A stretch of 34,150 nt of DNA from positions 1 through 34,150 of the forward strand of contig CAMDLY010000023.1 in NCBI GenBank assembly GCA_945902115.1, in the 5' to 3' direction. Under the pieces are notes generated by a model, which made no database searches, was not told the DNA's origin, and saw only the letters and a program-made list of their open reading frames with translations. Shown here piece after piece: positions 7,754 to 14,133 of this stretch (position 1 is its first letter; every line of letters starts with the position of its first letter). Source of the DNA: Lishizhenia tianjinensis. Its GTDB lineage: Bacteria; Bacteroidota; Bacteroidia; Flavobacteriales_D; Crocinitomicaceae. Both the position numbers and the translations under genes were made by a program.

Positions 7754-8092
7754 TTATTTATGCATAAGAATGAAAATCTCGTTAGATAATTTTGGAAGGT
7801 CTTTTTGAATTATTGCCCAAATCATCTCTGGTTCAACGGAGTCGTATGCGTGCGCAATAATATTTCTTAAGCCAATAATATTTTTGATTGAAGATATTTC
7901 AATTATTGGACTTATTTCAGTTATTTTTTTGAGGGCTTCACCAAGAATTTCTAAATCTCGCTAGATTGCTCTTTGCAAAATTATGTCAGACTTAAATAGG
8001 TTGAAATTATTGTCTGTTTTTGTTTTTATAGCTTCAATTTCTAAAATGATACTTTCGATATCGAGAAAATATTTTAATAGTTTATGCTGCAT
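7754..8092 (-). pseudogene. hepT: HepT-like HEPN toxin interrupted by an amber codon
   Basis: Reading the minus strand from the ATG at 8092 gives 112 codons in one frame, broken only by TAG at 7961-7963 (codon 44), in RAI*RDLEILGEALKKI, where related proteins have a glutamate codon (inferred from the DUF86/HEPN pattern). Downstream, RNIIAHAYD contains the Rx4HxY motif that in HepT forms the RNase site and carries the tyrosine AMPylated by MntA. The start overlaps the mntA stop by 11 bases, the usual arrangement for this operon. One C-to-T-type change (CAG/GAG to TAG) would explain the loss; a read error is the alternative. Confidence 0.85.
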
Positions 8093-8390
8093 ACAATTCG
8101 ACTTTTGATTGCTCAATCTCTTCAATTAACGCTCTGTTTCGCAAAGATTTTTTAGTGACTAAATCAATTTTTCTTCCCATCAATGCTTCTAATTTCTCTA
8201 AATATGAAAAGTAATTATCCGCATATTCCAATAAGTGTAAATCATCTGAAAACTGAACCAAAAGATCAATATCACTTTCTTCGTTCATTGTTTCTTTTGC
8301 AGCCGAACCAAATAAAGATATTGAAGAAACGCGATGCATTTTACTTAAAGCAATTATTTGATCAATTTTATCTTCTATTATTTTTATCAT
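8082..8390 (-). CDS. mntA: MntA-like minimal nucleotidyltransferase antitoxin
   Basis: The 102-residue protein has the minimal nucleotidyltransferase motif Gly28-Ser29 then Asp40-Ile-Asp42 (GS-X10-DxD), with LLV after it. MntA proteins neutralise HepT RNase by AMPylating a tyrosine beside its active site. All catalytic residues are present, so the enzyme looks intact although the adjoining toxin frame is broken. It is the first gene of the minus-strand pair. A TATATTTG box at 8398-8405 on the minus strand lies eight bases ahead of the ATG, implying a very short leader. Confidence 0.9.
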   Translation of the reverse strand: MIKIIEDKIDQIIALSKMHRVSSISLFGSAAKETMNEESDIDLLVQFSDDLHLLEYADNYFSYLEKLEALMGRKIDLVTKKSLRNRALIEEIEQSKVELYAA

Positions 8391-8397
8391 TACAAGT

Positions 8398-8405
8398 CAA
8401 ATATA
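8398..8405 (-). promoter_or_regulatory. Candidate -7 box for mntA-hepT
   Basis: The minus strand reads TATATTTG, matching TAnnTTTG, seven bases from the start codon. No clear -33 element accompanies it. Confidence 0.35.
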
Positions 8406-8439
8406 CAAATTATGGTTATTATATCGAATAAAATGAAAA

Positions 8440-8489
8440 AAGCGCCAACCAAATGCAGGCGCTTGCATCAGAGTGGAGTCGGAGGAGTT
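8440..8489 (+). repeat. tmRNA-end-bearing repeat, copy A (att-like)
   Basis: Fifty bases that match copy B (9789-9838) at 44 positions. The left half is a hairpin, AAGCGCC (8440-8446) pairing with GGCGCTT (8458-8464), preceded by a run of A. The right end, GTGGAGTCGGAGGAGTT (8473-8489), matches the 3' end of the tmRNA gene (10912-10928) at 16 of 17 bases in the same orientation. This looks like an attachment-site scar left by integration at ssrA. The gap 8490-8600 beyond it has no ORF. Confidence 0.75.
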
Positions 8490-8600
8490 ATTCCCATGAG
8501 CCCTGCTAACTAACGTGCAATGCATAAAAGCACTTATTTACTTAGTTCAATTTTTAAGTTCAATTTCTCACTGAAGCAAGCTTCATTCGTTCTGAAATAT

Positions 8601-8630
8601 AAAAGCACCGTTCTTACGAAATGTGCTTTT
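8601..8630. terminator. Hairpin terminator-like structure
   Basis: Perfect 8-base arms AAAAGCAC (8601-8608) and GTGCTTTT (8623-8630) with an inner TTC/GAA pairing. A-rich and T-rich ends make it plausible in either direction. It precedes tail repeat copy 2 by six bases. Confidence 0.5.
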
Positions 8631-8636
8631 ATCAGC

Positions 8637-8685
8637 GTGGGCTCCACTGACCAATTCCCCAACTGCTTTTTGGGCGATTTGAATA
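8637..8685. repeat. Terminator-linked tail repeat, copy 2
   Basis: Begins GTGGGCTCCACTGACCAA and continues with CTTTTTGGGCGATTTG. It shares TCCACTGACC with copy 1 at the same offset from the hairpin and CTTTTTGG further on, but lacks the TTTTCGAA core seen in copies 1 and 3. A 67-codon ORF over 8520-8723 spans it and the hairpin and is not considered real. Confidence 0.5.
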
Positions 8686-8806
8686 AATCGATCATGCTTT
8701 ACAAAACTATTTTTTGGGACTAAATACAATTTGAACATAGCACTCTTTGTTCATCTATATAGTTAAATTCTGACAATAAAATTCATCAAAAATCCAAACG
8801 ATACCA

Positions 8807-8852
8807 ATTTACCGTGAAAATATGTATATTTATATATGTTTTCACGGTAAAT
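8807..8852 (+). promoter_or_regulatory. Perfect 14-bp inverted repeat ahead of the Fic gene
   Basis: Left arm ATTTACCGTGAAAA (8807-8820) and right arm TTTTCACGGTAAAT (8839-8852) are exact reverse complements around an 18-base A/T-rich spacer. It ends 15 bases before the Fic start codon. The spacer contains TATA-rich sequence that could hold a -7 box. The position suits an operator for autoregulation; a cruciform or mRNA hairpin is the alternative. Confidence 0.75.
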
Positions 8853-8867
8853 AATCTAAGCGATAAA

Positions 8868-9755
8868 ATGATAAACCAAACTACAAAAGATAAAATTCAG
8901 TTACTGCACGAGCAATATTTGAATTTGGAAAAGGGAAATGAATCAGTATTGAAGGAAATAACCCTTGCTGAAATTCCGGAGTTGGTTTATAACTCAAACG
9001 CTATCGAAAATTCAACCCTTTCTTTGGAAGACACAGAAAAAATTCTTGCAGGAGGCAATTTAGATCGAAAAGTAAATGTAAGAGAAGTTTATGAAGCAAA
9101 AAATTTGGCCAAACTTACTGAATCTTTGCTAGAAAAAAACAAATCGTTACTCAACATAAATCTCATTTTAAGCTTACATAAAACTTTGCTTTCCAATATT
9201 GACGAGGCGATTGCAGGACGCTTTAGACAAGTTAAAGAATGGGTTCGAGTAGGTAATCACCTAGGGGCTAATCCAACGTTTGTTCCTCCACTCATACAAG
9301 AGTTAGTTGACAATTTCAACCAAGATAAAATCAGTTATTTTTTAGATGCTGTGGCACATTTTCACGCAGAGTTTGAAACCATTCACCCTTTTGTTGACGG
9401 AAATGGAAGAATGGGTAGAGTACTTATCAATCTGCAGTTAATGAATTTAGGTTTCCCTCCAATTATCATTCAAAATAAAAGCAAACATACTGAATACTAT
9501 CCGCTGTTTACTCAGTACCAGTCGACGATGAAATCTGGAGGTTTTACCGAGCTATTTGCGCTTTTATTGCTAGAATCTATGCACAAAAGAATAAGCATAC
9601 TTACGGCAAAAAAAATAATTCCGCTTGCACTATGGGCATTGCAAAAAGGAGTAAAACCAAACGTCGCAGCCAATAAAGCCAAAAGGCAAACGATTCCAGC
9701 CTTTCGCCTGCGCGAAAAATGGATGATTGCAGAAGAATTTACATCAAGCAAATAA
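8868..9755 (+). CDS. fic: Fic-family AMP-transferase (filic) with N-terminal inhibitory helix
   Basis: Fic enzymes transfer AMP or similar groups to protein hydroxyls. The 295-residue product has the catalytic motif HPFVDGNGRMGR at residues 173-184, complete with His173 and both arginines. S43-N-A-I-E47-N48 fits the (S/T)xxxE(G/N) inhibitory helix, placing it among Fic proteins that carry their own N-terminal antitoxin-like segment. A C-terminal tail KRQTIPAFRLREKWMI looks like the end of a small helix-turn-helix, suggesting DNA binding. The ATG at 8868 is used because the in-frame start at 8814 lies inside the inverted repeat. It is a single-gene cassette between repeats A and B. Confidence 0.93.
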   Translation: MINQTTKDKIQLLHEQYLNLEKGNESVLKEITLAEIPELVYNSNAIENSTLSLEDTEKILAGGNLDRKVNVREVYEAKNLAKLTESLLEKNKSLLNINLILSLHKTLLSNIDEAIAGRFRQVKEWVRVGNHLGANPTFVPPLIQELVDNFNQDKISYFLDAVAHFHAEFETIHPFVDGNGRMGRVLINLQLMNLGFPPIIIQNKSKHTEYYPLFTQYQSTMKSGGFTELFALLLLESMHKRISILTAKKIIPLALWALQKGVKPNVAANKAKRQTIPAFRLREKWMIAEEFTSSK

Positions 9756-9788
9756 TTATTGAATCGGATAAAATAGTATGTCAAAATA

Positions 9789-9838
9789 AAGCGCCGACCA
9801 AATACAGGAGCTTGCATTAGAGTTGAGTCGGAGGGGTT
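9789..9838 (+). repeat. tmRNA-end-bearing repeat, copy B (att-like)
   Basis: The same 50-base unit as copy A with six substitutions. The hairpin is weakened by one change (AAGCGCC against GGAGCTT). Its right end GTTGAGTCGGAGGGGTT (9822-9838) matches the tmRNA 3' end at 16 of 17 bases. It begins 33 bases after the Fic stop. Beyond it, 9856-9880 carries ACTTCTCACCC, also found at 10850-10861 just before the tmRNA terminator. Confidence 0.75.
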
Positions 9839-9904
9839 TATCTCGACTCAGCAAAAGCCTCGCTCGGCATAAACTTCTCACCCCTCATTAAAATTATTTA
9901 AAAC

Positions 9905-9936
9905 AAAAAAAGGAAACATTTCTGCTTCCTTTTTTT
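9905..9936. terminator. Strong hairpin terminator, bidirectional
   Basis: Eleven-base perfect arms AAAAAAAGGAA (9905-9915) and TTCCTTTTTTT (9926-9936) around a ten-base loop. It would end plus-strand transcription from fic and would also act on the minus strand. The gap 9756-10067 otherwise contains repeat B and tail repeat copy 3 and no credible ORF. Confidence 0.75.
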
Positions 9937-9940
9937 AATC

Positions 9941-9990
9941 GTGGACTTAACGGAACTGTTTTCGAACCGCTTTGTGGAAGATTTGGAGAG
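9941..9990. repeat. Terminator-linked tail repeat, copy 3
   Basis: Begins GTGGACTTAACGGAACTG, then TTTTCGAACCGCTTTGTGGA. The preceding AATCGTGGA matches the AATCGTGGA at the tmRNA 3' boundary (10909-10916), and TTCGAACC is the T-loop sequence of tmRNA. This is the clearest of the three tail copies for an origin in the ssrA 3' flank. Confidence 0.55.
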
Positions 9991-10067
9991 GTTGGTGGTT
10001 TAAAAAATCAGGAGAGACAATAATAACATTCTAAAAATCAACGAATAATATTTGTAATTTTGTAACT

Positions 10068-10652
10068 GTGGATGACAAAAAACTTTATATCATAGCTGGT
10101 TGTAATGGGGCAGGAAAAACTACTGCATCTTTTACCATATTGCCTGTAATATTGGACTGTAAGGAATTTGTTAATGCCGATGAAATAGCTAAAGGATTAT
10201 CTCCTTTCCAACCTGAAAAAGTGTCCTTTGAAGCGGGTCGAATAATGCTCAATAGAATAAAAGAATTACTTTCAGAAGAAGAAAATTTTGCCTTTGAAAC
10301 AACATTATCAACAAAAAGCTATAAAAACAAAATTATTGAAGCGCAAAAACAAGGTTATCGTGTTACATTATTATTCTTTTGGCTTCAGAATATTGAGTTG
10401 GCTAAAGAACGTGTAAAAATAAGAGTTTTCGAAGGTGGACATAATATTAATCCTGATGTTATTGAAAGGAGGTATATTAGAGGAATCAAAAATTTATTTG
10501 ATATTTACCTACCTATAGTTGATGGAGCTTTGATTTTTGACAATTCAGAAGGTAAACACGAGTTAATAGTGGACAAACAAATTGACGGATTACTAAATAT
10601 TGTGAATGAAAAAAAGTTTAACCTTTTAAAAAATCAATATGACAACACGTGA
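10068..10652 (+). CDS. Zeta-toxin-like P-loop kinase
   Basis: The 194-residue protein begins with a GTG start and has a Walker A loop G11-C-N-G-A-G-K17-T18 and the zeta-like FVNADEIAKGLSP and FAFETTLSTKSY segments, with a basic lid helix RRYIRGIKNLFDIYLP. Zeta/PezT-type toxins phosphorylate UDP-N-acetylglucosamine; chromosomal relatives of this short form have less certain substrates. No epsilon antitoxin gene is upstream. Instead a 50-residue ORF overlaps its 3' end by 14 bases. It occupies the cassette between repeat B and the tmRNA 3' end. Confidence 0.85.
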   Translation: MDDKKLYIIAGCNGAGKTTASFTILPVILDCKEFVNADEIAKGLSPFQPEKVSFEAGRIMLNRIKELLSEEENFAFETTLSTKSYKNKIIEAQKQGYRVTLLFFWLQNIELAKERVKIRVFEGGHNINPDVIERRYIRGIKNLFDIYLPIVDGALIFDNSEGKHELIVDKQIDGLLNIVNEKKFNLLKNQYDNT

Positions 10653-10791
10653 AATTCAAATTAAGGAAAAAAATGATATTCTAAAAGGACTTGAAAAAGT
10701 ATATGAAAAACTTTTAGAATTCAAAAAATCAAAAAACAGTGAATTGGTAGTTTTACGAAATAATAAAATCGTTAAAATAAAAGCTAAGTAA
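10639..10791 (+). CDS. Small lysine-rich ORF overlapping the zeta-like gene, candidate antitoxin
   Basis: An ATG at 10639 opens 50 codons ending at TAA 10789-10791. The peptide begins MTTREIQIKEKNDILKGLEK and is helical and lysine/glutamate-rich, ending VVLRNNKIVKIKAK. It overlaps the kinase gene by 14 bases in another frame, an arrangement that usually signals translational coupling. I do not recognise the family. The length, position and composition suggest a toxin partner, but this is inference. Confidence 0.6.
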   Translation: MTTREIQIKEKNDILKGLEKVYEKLLEFKKSKNSELVVLRNNKIVKIKAK

Positions 10792-10869
10792 ATTCAAATT
10801 TTCAAGATAGAGGCTATTTTAAGTGAGATAAACTCCGAATAGTCTAACGAGACTTCTCACCCAAAACGT

Positions 10870-10906
10870 TTTAAAATAAAAAATCCCCAACTTTCGTTGA
10901 GGATTT
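10870..10906 (-). terminator. Intrinsic terminator of ssrA
   Basis: On the minus strand an 11-base stem (plus-strand 10881-10891 with 10896-10906, one G-U-type mismatch) closes a GAAA tetraloop and is followed by a T-rich run. It lies seven bases past the tmRNA 3' end. Plus-strand readthrough from the zeta cassette would meet the same hairpin without a good T tail. Confidence 0.8.
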
Positions 10907-10912
10907 AAATCG

Positions 10913-11312
10913 TGGAGTCGGAGGGGTTCGAACCCTCGTCCAAACGATGAGTTTTCAAGCTTTCTACATGCTTATTTCCTGATTGATTTTCGATTGAAGC
11001 ACGGACAGGAACACCCAAAACTTCAACTTAGCGACTGAGATTTCGTAAACGCTTAGTCACCTCACATTTACTAGTCCAATGGGATGAACTTCCAATTGGT
11101 AAGCCGAATGGACGGCAACTTACCGGAAGTACTTGTCTAACCTACTATACTTCAGAAAGATTAAGCCAATTAACATTCAGTTAATTAAGCAGCAAGTGCG
11201 TATGACGTATTGTCAATTATTGTTTGTGACATGAGATTATAGAGGAACACCACAACCCTCTGCATGCTGACACTTGACTACCGCTACCGCTGTCAAATCC
11301 AATGTCGACCCC
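10913..11312 (-). ncRNA. ssrA: Transfer-messenger RNA (tmRNA)
   Basis: tmRNA rescues stalled ribosomes and tags the nascent chain for proteolysis. The minus-strand 5' end reads GGGGTCGACATTGGATTTGA and the 3' end reads GGGTTCGAACCC then CTCCGACTCCA. The ends pair as a seven-base acceptor stem GGGGUCG/CGACUCC (one G-U), and the T-loop TTCGAA is intact. The terminal CCA is not encoded. Length is about 400 nt. The tag frame ends in SYALAA followed by TAA (stop at 11185-11187), probably DNTSYALAA after the charged alanine; the resume codon is uncertain. Its 3' end faces the accessory stretch and matches repeats A and B. Confidence 0.95.
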
Positions 11313-11325
11313 AAAGAACGAGCTA

Positions 11326-11333
11326 CAAAGATA
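11326..11333 (-). promoter_or_regulatory. Candidate -7 box for ssrA
   Basis: The minus strand reads TATCTTTG, an exact TAnnTTTG match, 13 bases ahead of the mature 5' G. Transcription would begin a few bases upstream of the mature end, leaving a short leader for RNase P to remove. Confidence 0.55.
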
Positions 11334-11392
11334 CTATATAAATCGTGGGAATCTAACCGGAAATTAGTAGAACCTTGCAAAGAGTGTTTTTC

Positions 11393-12352
11393 TTAAAACG
11401 ACGGACAAGAAATTTTACGGAAATTTTTAGCTTTTTTGCGGCATTTTAAATTCATTCCCAATGAAACTTCATGGGATCCACCAGATATTCCGTTGCCAAG
11501 TTTAGAAACCGTTAGGTCATAAGAGTATCCAATTTTGAATTTATCGAAACTAGCCCCAAAGAGTAGGATAAAGGCGTCGCGGTTTCTGTACCAGGCGCCA
11601 ACAGTGAAATCACCATATTTGATATATGTTCCAATATTCAACTCTTGAAATCCATTTTGGTATTGGTAGATGATGTTGGGTAAGATGCTTGTGGTATTGG
11701 TATAGCGTCCTCTTTGTCCCAATTTTATTTCAGCACCTGCATGTCCAGTGATGCGCATAGGTAGTCGAGATGTTCCGAGTATCATAGATTCATCAGGTCG
11801 GTTAAGGTGATGCGCTGCAATACCAAAATAATAGTTCTTTCCAAAACCAACAGCACCCGCAGAAACATCGAAAAAACCTCTTCTGCCATTTCCTCTTGGC
11901 ACATCTCCCGTCTGGTAGATAAATCCTCTCCGTGGATCAATCATGTCGCCAAACGTCAACTTATCCCAATCCAAGAACTTTTGAAAATAGGCCGCTCTTG
12001 CGCCAATCATGATAGAAAATTTTCTATTTACTTTCAAATTATAAGAGTATACACCTCCAATCATAGAGGTTTGAATGGTCGTTTGTCCTTGCATATCATG
12101 CATTGCGATAATACCTAATCCACCGGAAACACTTTTCACATAGCTGTCATAGGCAACGGCACTAGTGATATAGTTACCTGTTAGCTGCGGCCATTGATTG
12201 CGGTAATTCGAAACGATGCGCGGACAACCTGTGGATCCAGCCAACGCAGGGTTTAAATAAACAGGGTTGGCGTAAAACTGTGTAAAGGAAGGGTCTTGCG
12301 CTTGGGCCTCCAAACAAATAAACAAAAATAATAGAACGGCAAATGGCTTCAT
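11393..12352 (-). CDS. PorP/SprF-family outer membrane protein
   Basis: The 319-residue protein starts with a signal peptide MKPFAVLLFLFICLEAQAQ and continues DPSFTQFYANPVYLNPALAG, the hallmark N-terminus of the PorP/SprF family. The rest consists of alternating polar/hydrophobic strands ending near HEVSLGMNLKC, consistent with a small outer membrane beta-barrel. Family members work with type IX secretion and gliding, some anchoring adhesins or PorE-type proteins. It is the third gene of a sigma/anti-sigma operon, 11 bases after the upstream gene. It is probably one of several paralogues rather than the core PorP of the secretion machine. Confidence 0.92.
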   Translation of the reverse strand: MKPFAVLLFLFICLEAQAQDPSFTQFYANPVYLNPALAGSTGCPRIVSNYRNQWPQLTGNYITSAVAYDSYVKSVSGGLGIIAMHDMQGQTTIQTSMIGGVYSYNLKVNRKFSIMIGARAAYFQKFLDWDKLTFGDMIDPRRGFIYQTGDVPRGNGRRGFFDVSAGAVGFGKNYYFGIAAHHLNRPDESMILGTSRLPMRITGHAGAEIKLGQRGRYTNTTSILPNIIYQYQNGFQELNIGTYIKYGDFTVGAWYRNRDAFILLFGASFDKFKIGYSYDLTVSKLGNGISGGSHEVSLGMNLKCRKKAKNFRKISCPSF

Positions 12353-12363
12353 TTAAGGTAGAG

Positions 12364-14133
12364 TTATAAGGTGATGTATCTTCTGATTTTTTTACTAGTT
12401 TCGGTATTGAATCTCAACATAAGTTGATGCGTGTAGCGAACATTGGCGAGCTGTTTATCTTGAGATGTCTGTATCAAAATACCAACTCTTTTCGACTGAT
12501 AACCAATTTGAGCAGTTTGTTGAAGTCTACTAAATGATCCTCCTAACTTAACTCCATAGAGGCTAGAGCTGAAACCTACAAAAGAAGTTAATTGGTTCGT
12601 TCTCATTACCCCATATACATAAGGGGCGAATGCTAGGTGTTTATTTCTTGACAAGAATTGGGTGCCAGCGATACCTGAAACTCTTAATTGAGCATATTGG
12701 TAATCGTTCTCTTGATTGGAAAAAACATCGTTGAAGTGTCCTGTGATATTCTCCGCTTGTATGCCGATATAACCGCGAGAAGAATTAACTGTTACCCCGG
12801 CATCTAAATCTCTGTATAAAAGTTGTTTTCCAATGGCTAGTGAGGTGTCGTAATTGACCATTTGCTGGTCTCCGGTTTGGTACTCGATAAATTGGTTGTT
12901 GTAAGAAGTAATTCGTTCTGCATTTACGCGGTAATTGCCAAACCTTAATCTCGCTGCGGGTTCTAATGAAATTGTTCTTGTTAAGGCTATTTTTGGAGAT
13001 AGGGTAAAGGCGCCATCCACTTGAGTCAAAGCACCATTTCCAAAAAAGTGATGGTTCAATTGAAATCCTACACCCATTCGCGCTGATCGGGCATAACCAT
13101 CTACCGCAAGTTGATTGCTTATTTTTTGCTGATTTCCCTCTTCTAGCCATCTTGCCGTCGTAGTGTGTTGATACCTTGTTTGTGAAATAGCTCCTGTATT
13201 GGAAATCATTACATCAGTTTGGCTTGTTTCTGGCAAGGCATAACTGATATCAGGAATGTATGCGAGACCCGTAGATAAATTTGAGAGTACCTTTGAAAGG
13301 GTGGAAAATTTCACGTTACCAATTTTTAATCTTAAGGCTTCGTTCTCAGAAAGAGAATTTTCGTTATTCAATACGCTTTTATTTGCTTCATTCGTTAATT
13401 GAACGGGTTTGGGCTCCATCACTGGAAGGGTAGAAGAGACCTCTCTTTTTTCATTGCTTTGCGAAACCTCATTTAATGTAAGTGATACTTCAGGTATTAA
13501 ATTTAAATCACTTGATTCTGATTTAGTTATGGTGCTTATATTGCTACTATTTTTTTCTCCTTTTTGAGGCAATGAAGCAATTACTGGCGAGAGTACATCA
13601 ACGGGATTTTGACCTACATGTTGAAGCGAATTTTGAGCCACTGGAAGCTTATTGTTAACCTTTAGTGGAGAATCTGAAAGCTCAGCAACAGCAAGTTTAG
13701 TAGCACCATTTTTACGATTTTCTTCTGCGAATAGAGAAGTATTAATTTTCTTAGCTTGTGATGCGGTATTTTTGAGTGCCGTTTTATTGTCTAACTTATT
13801 TGCGGATATTATGTTAGCAGAATTTTGCTCGCTTACACTAAAGCTGTTTTGTTGAATAAACAAGGTAGCCGAGAGAATCAATGCTATACCGTAAAGGACA
13901 TAAGCAACTTTGAAGCGACTGTCTTTTTTGACGAGTAGTTCAGTTCTATCAAACACCGTGGAGAATTGTTCATCTGCAACATATGTGCTTTCTCCCCAAG
14001 CATTAAAGTCTTCGATTAGGTCGGGATGGTCTTCTAAAAATACTTCCAAGGCCTCAACTTGATGAGTAGAAAGATTTCCTTCGTAGTAGTCAAAAAACCA
14101 GCGTTCAATATTTCCCCTTTCAGGATAGATCAT
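12364..14133 (-). CDS. Anti-sigma head fused to a beta-barrel-like domain (dual-membrane-spanning candidate)
   Basis: The 589-residue product has three parts. Residues 1-70 resemble a cytoplasmic anti-sigma domain (FFDYYEGNLSTHQVEALEVF). Residues 75-94 form one hydrophobic helix. Residues 95 to about 280 are Ser/Asn/Lys/Glu-rich, repeat-poor and probably disordered. From about 285 to 585 the sequence alternates in beta fashion with Tyr/Gly-rich strands such as GVGFQLNHHFFGN and RVGILIQTS, resembling PorP-like barrels. The ATG overlaps the sigma gene stop by ATGA, so translation is coupled. The layout fits the dual-membrane-spanning anti-sigma class described in Bacteroides. No signal peptide precedes the head. 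Confidence 0.7.
   Translation of the reverse strand: MIYPERGNIERWFFDYYEGNLSTHQVEALEVFLEDHPDLIEDFNAWGESTYVADEQFSTVFDRTELLVKKDSRFKVAYVLYGIALILSATLFIQQNSFSVSEQNSANIISANKLDNKTALKNTASQAKKINTSLFAEENRKNGATKLAVAELSDSPLKVNNKLPVAQNSLQHVGQNPVDVLSPVIASLPQKGEKNSSNISTITKSESSDLNLIPEVSLTLNEVSQSNEKREVSSTLPVMEPKPVQLTNEANKSVLNNENSLSENEALRLKIGNVKFSTLSKVLSNLSTGLAYIPDISYALPETSQTDVMISNTGAISQTRYQHTTTARWLEEGNQQKISNQLAVDGYARSARMGVGFQLNHHFFGNGALTQVDGAFTLSPKIALTRTISLEPAARLRFGNYRVNAERITSYNNQFIEYQTGDQQMVNYDTSLAIGKQLLYRDLDAGVTVNSSRGYIGIQAENITGHFNDVFSNQENDYQYAQLRVSGIAGTQFLSRNKHLAFAPYVYGVMRTNQLTSFVGFSSSLYGVKLGGSFSRLQQTAQIGYQSKRVGILIQTSQDKQLANVRYTHQLMLRFNTETSKKIRRYITL

Noticed and set aside
8520-8723. A 67-codon plus-strand ORF
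   Set aside because: It runs through a terminator hairpin and tail repeat copy 2, has no recognisable domain and begins in a repeat-rich gap; treated as chance.
9941-9990. tRNA gene suggested by TTCGAACC
   Set aside because: No cloverleaf can be built around it on either strand; it is at most a T-arm-like remnant.
7464-10912. CRISPR array or insertion sequence in the accessory stretch
   Set aside because: Repeats are few, of unequal spacing and joined to terminators; no transposase, no terminal inverted repeats and no regular spacers are visible.
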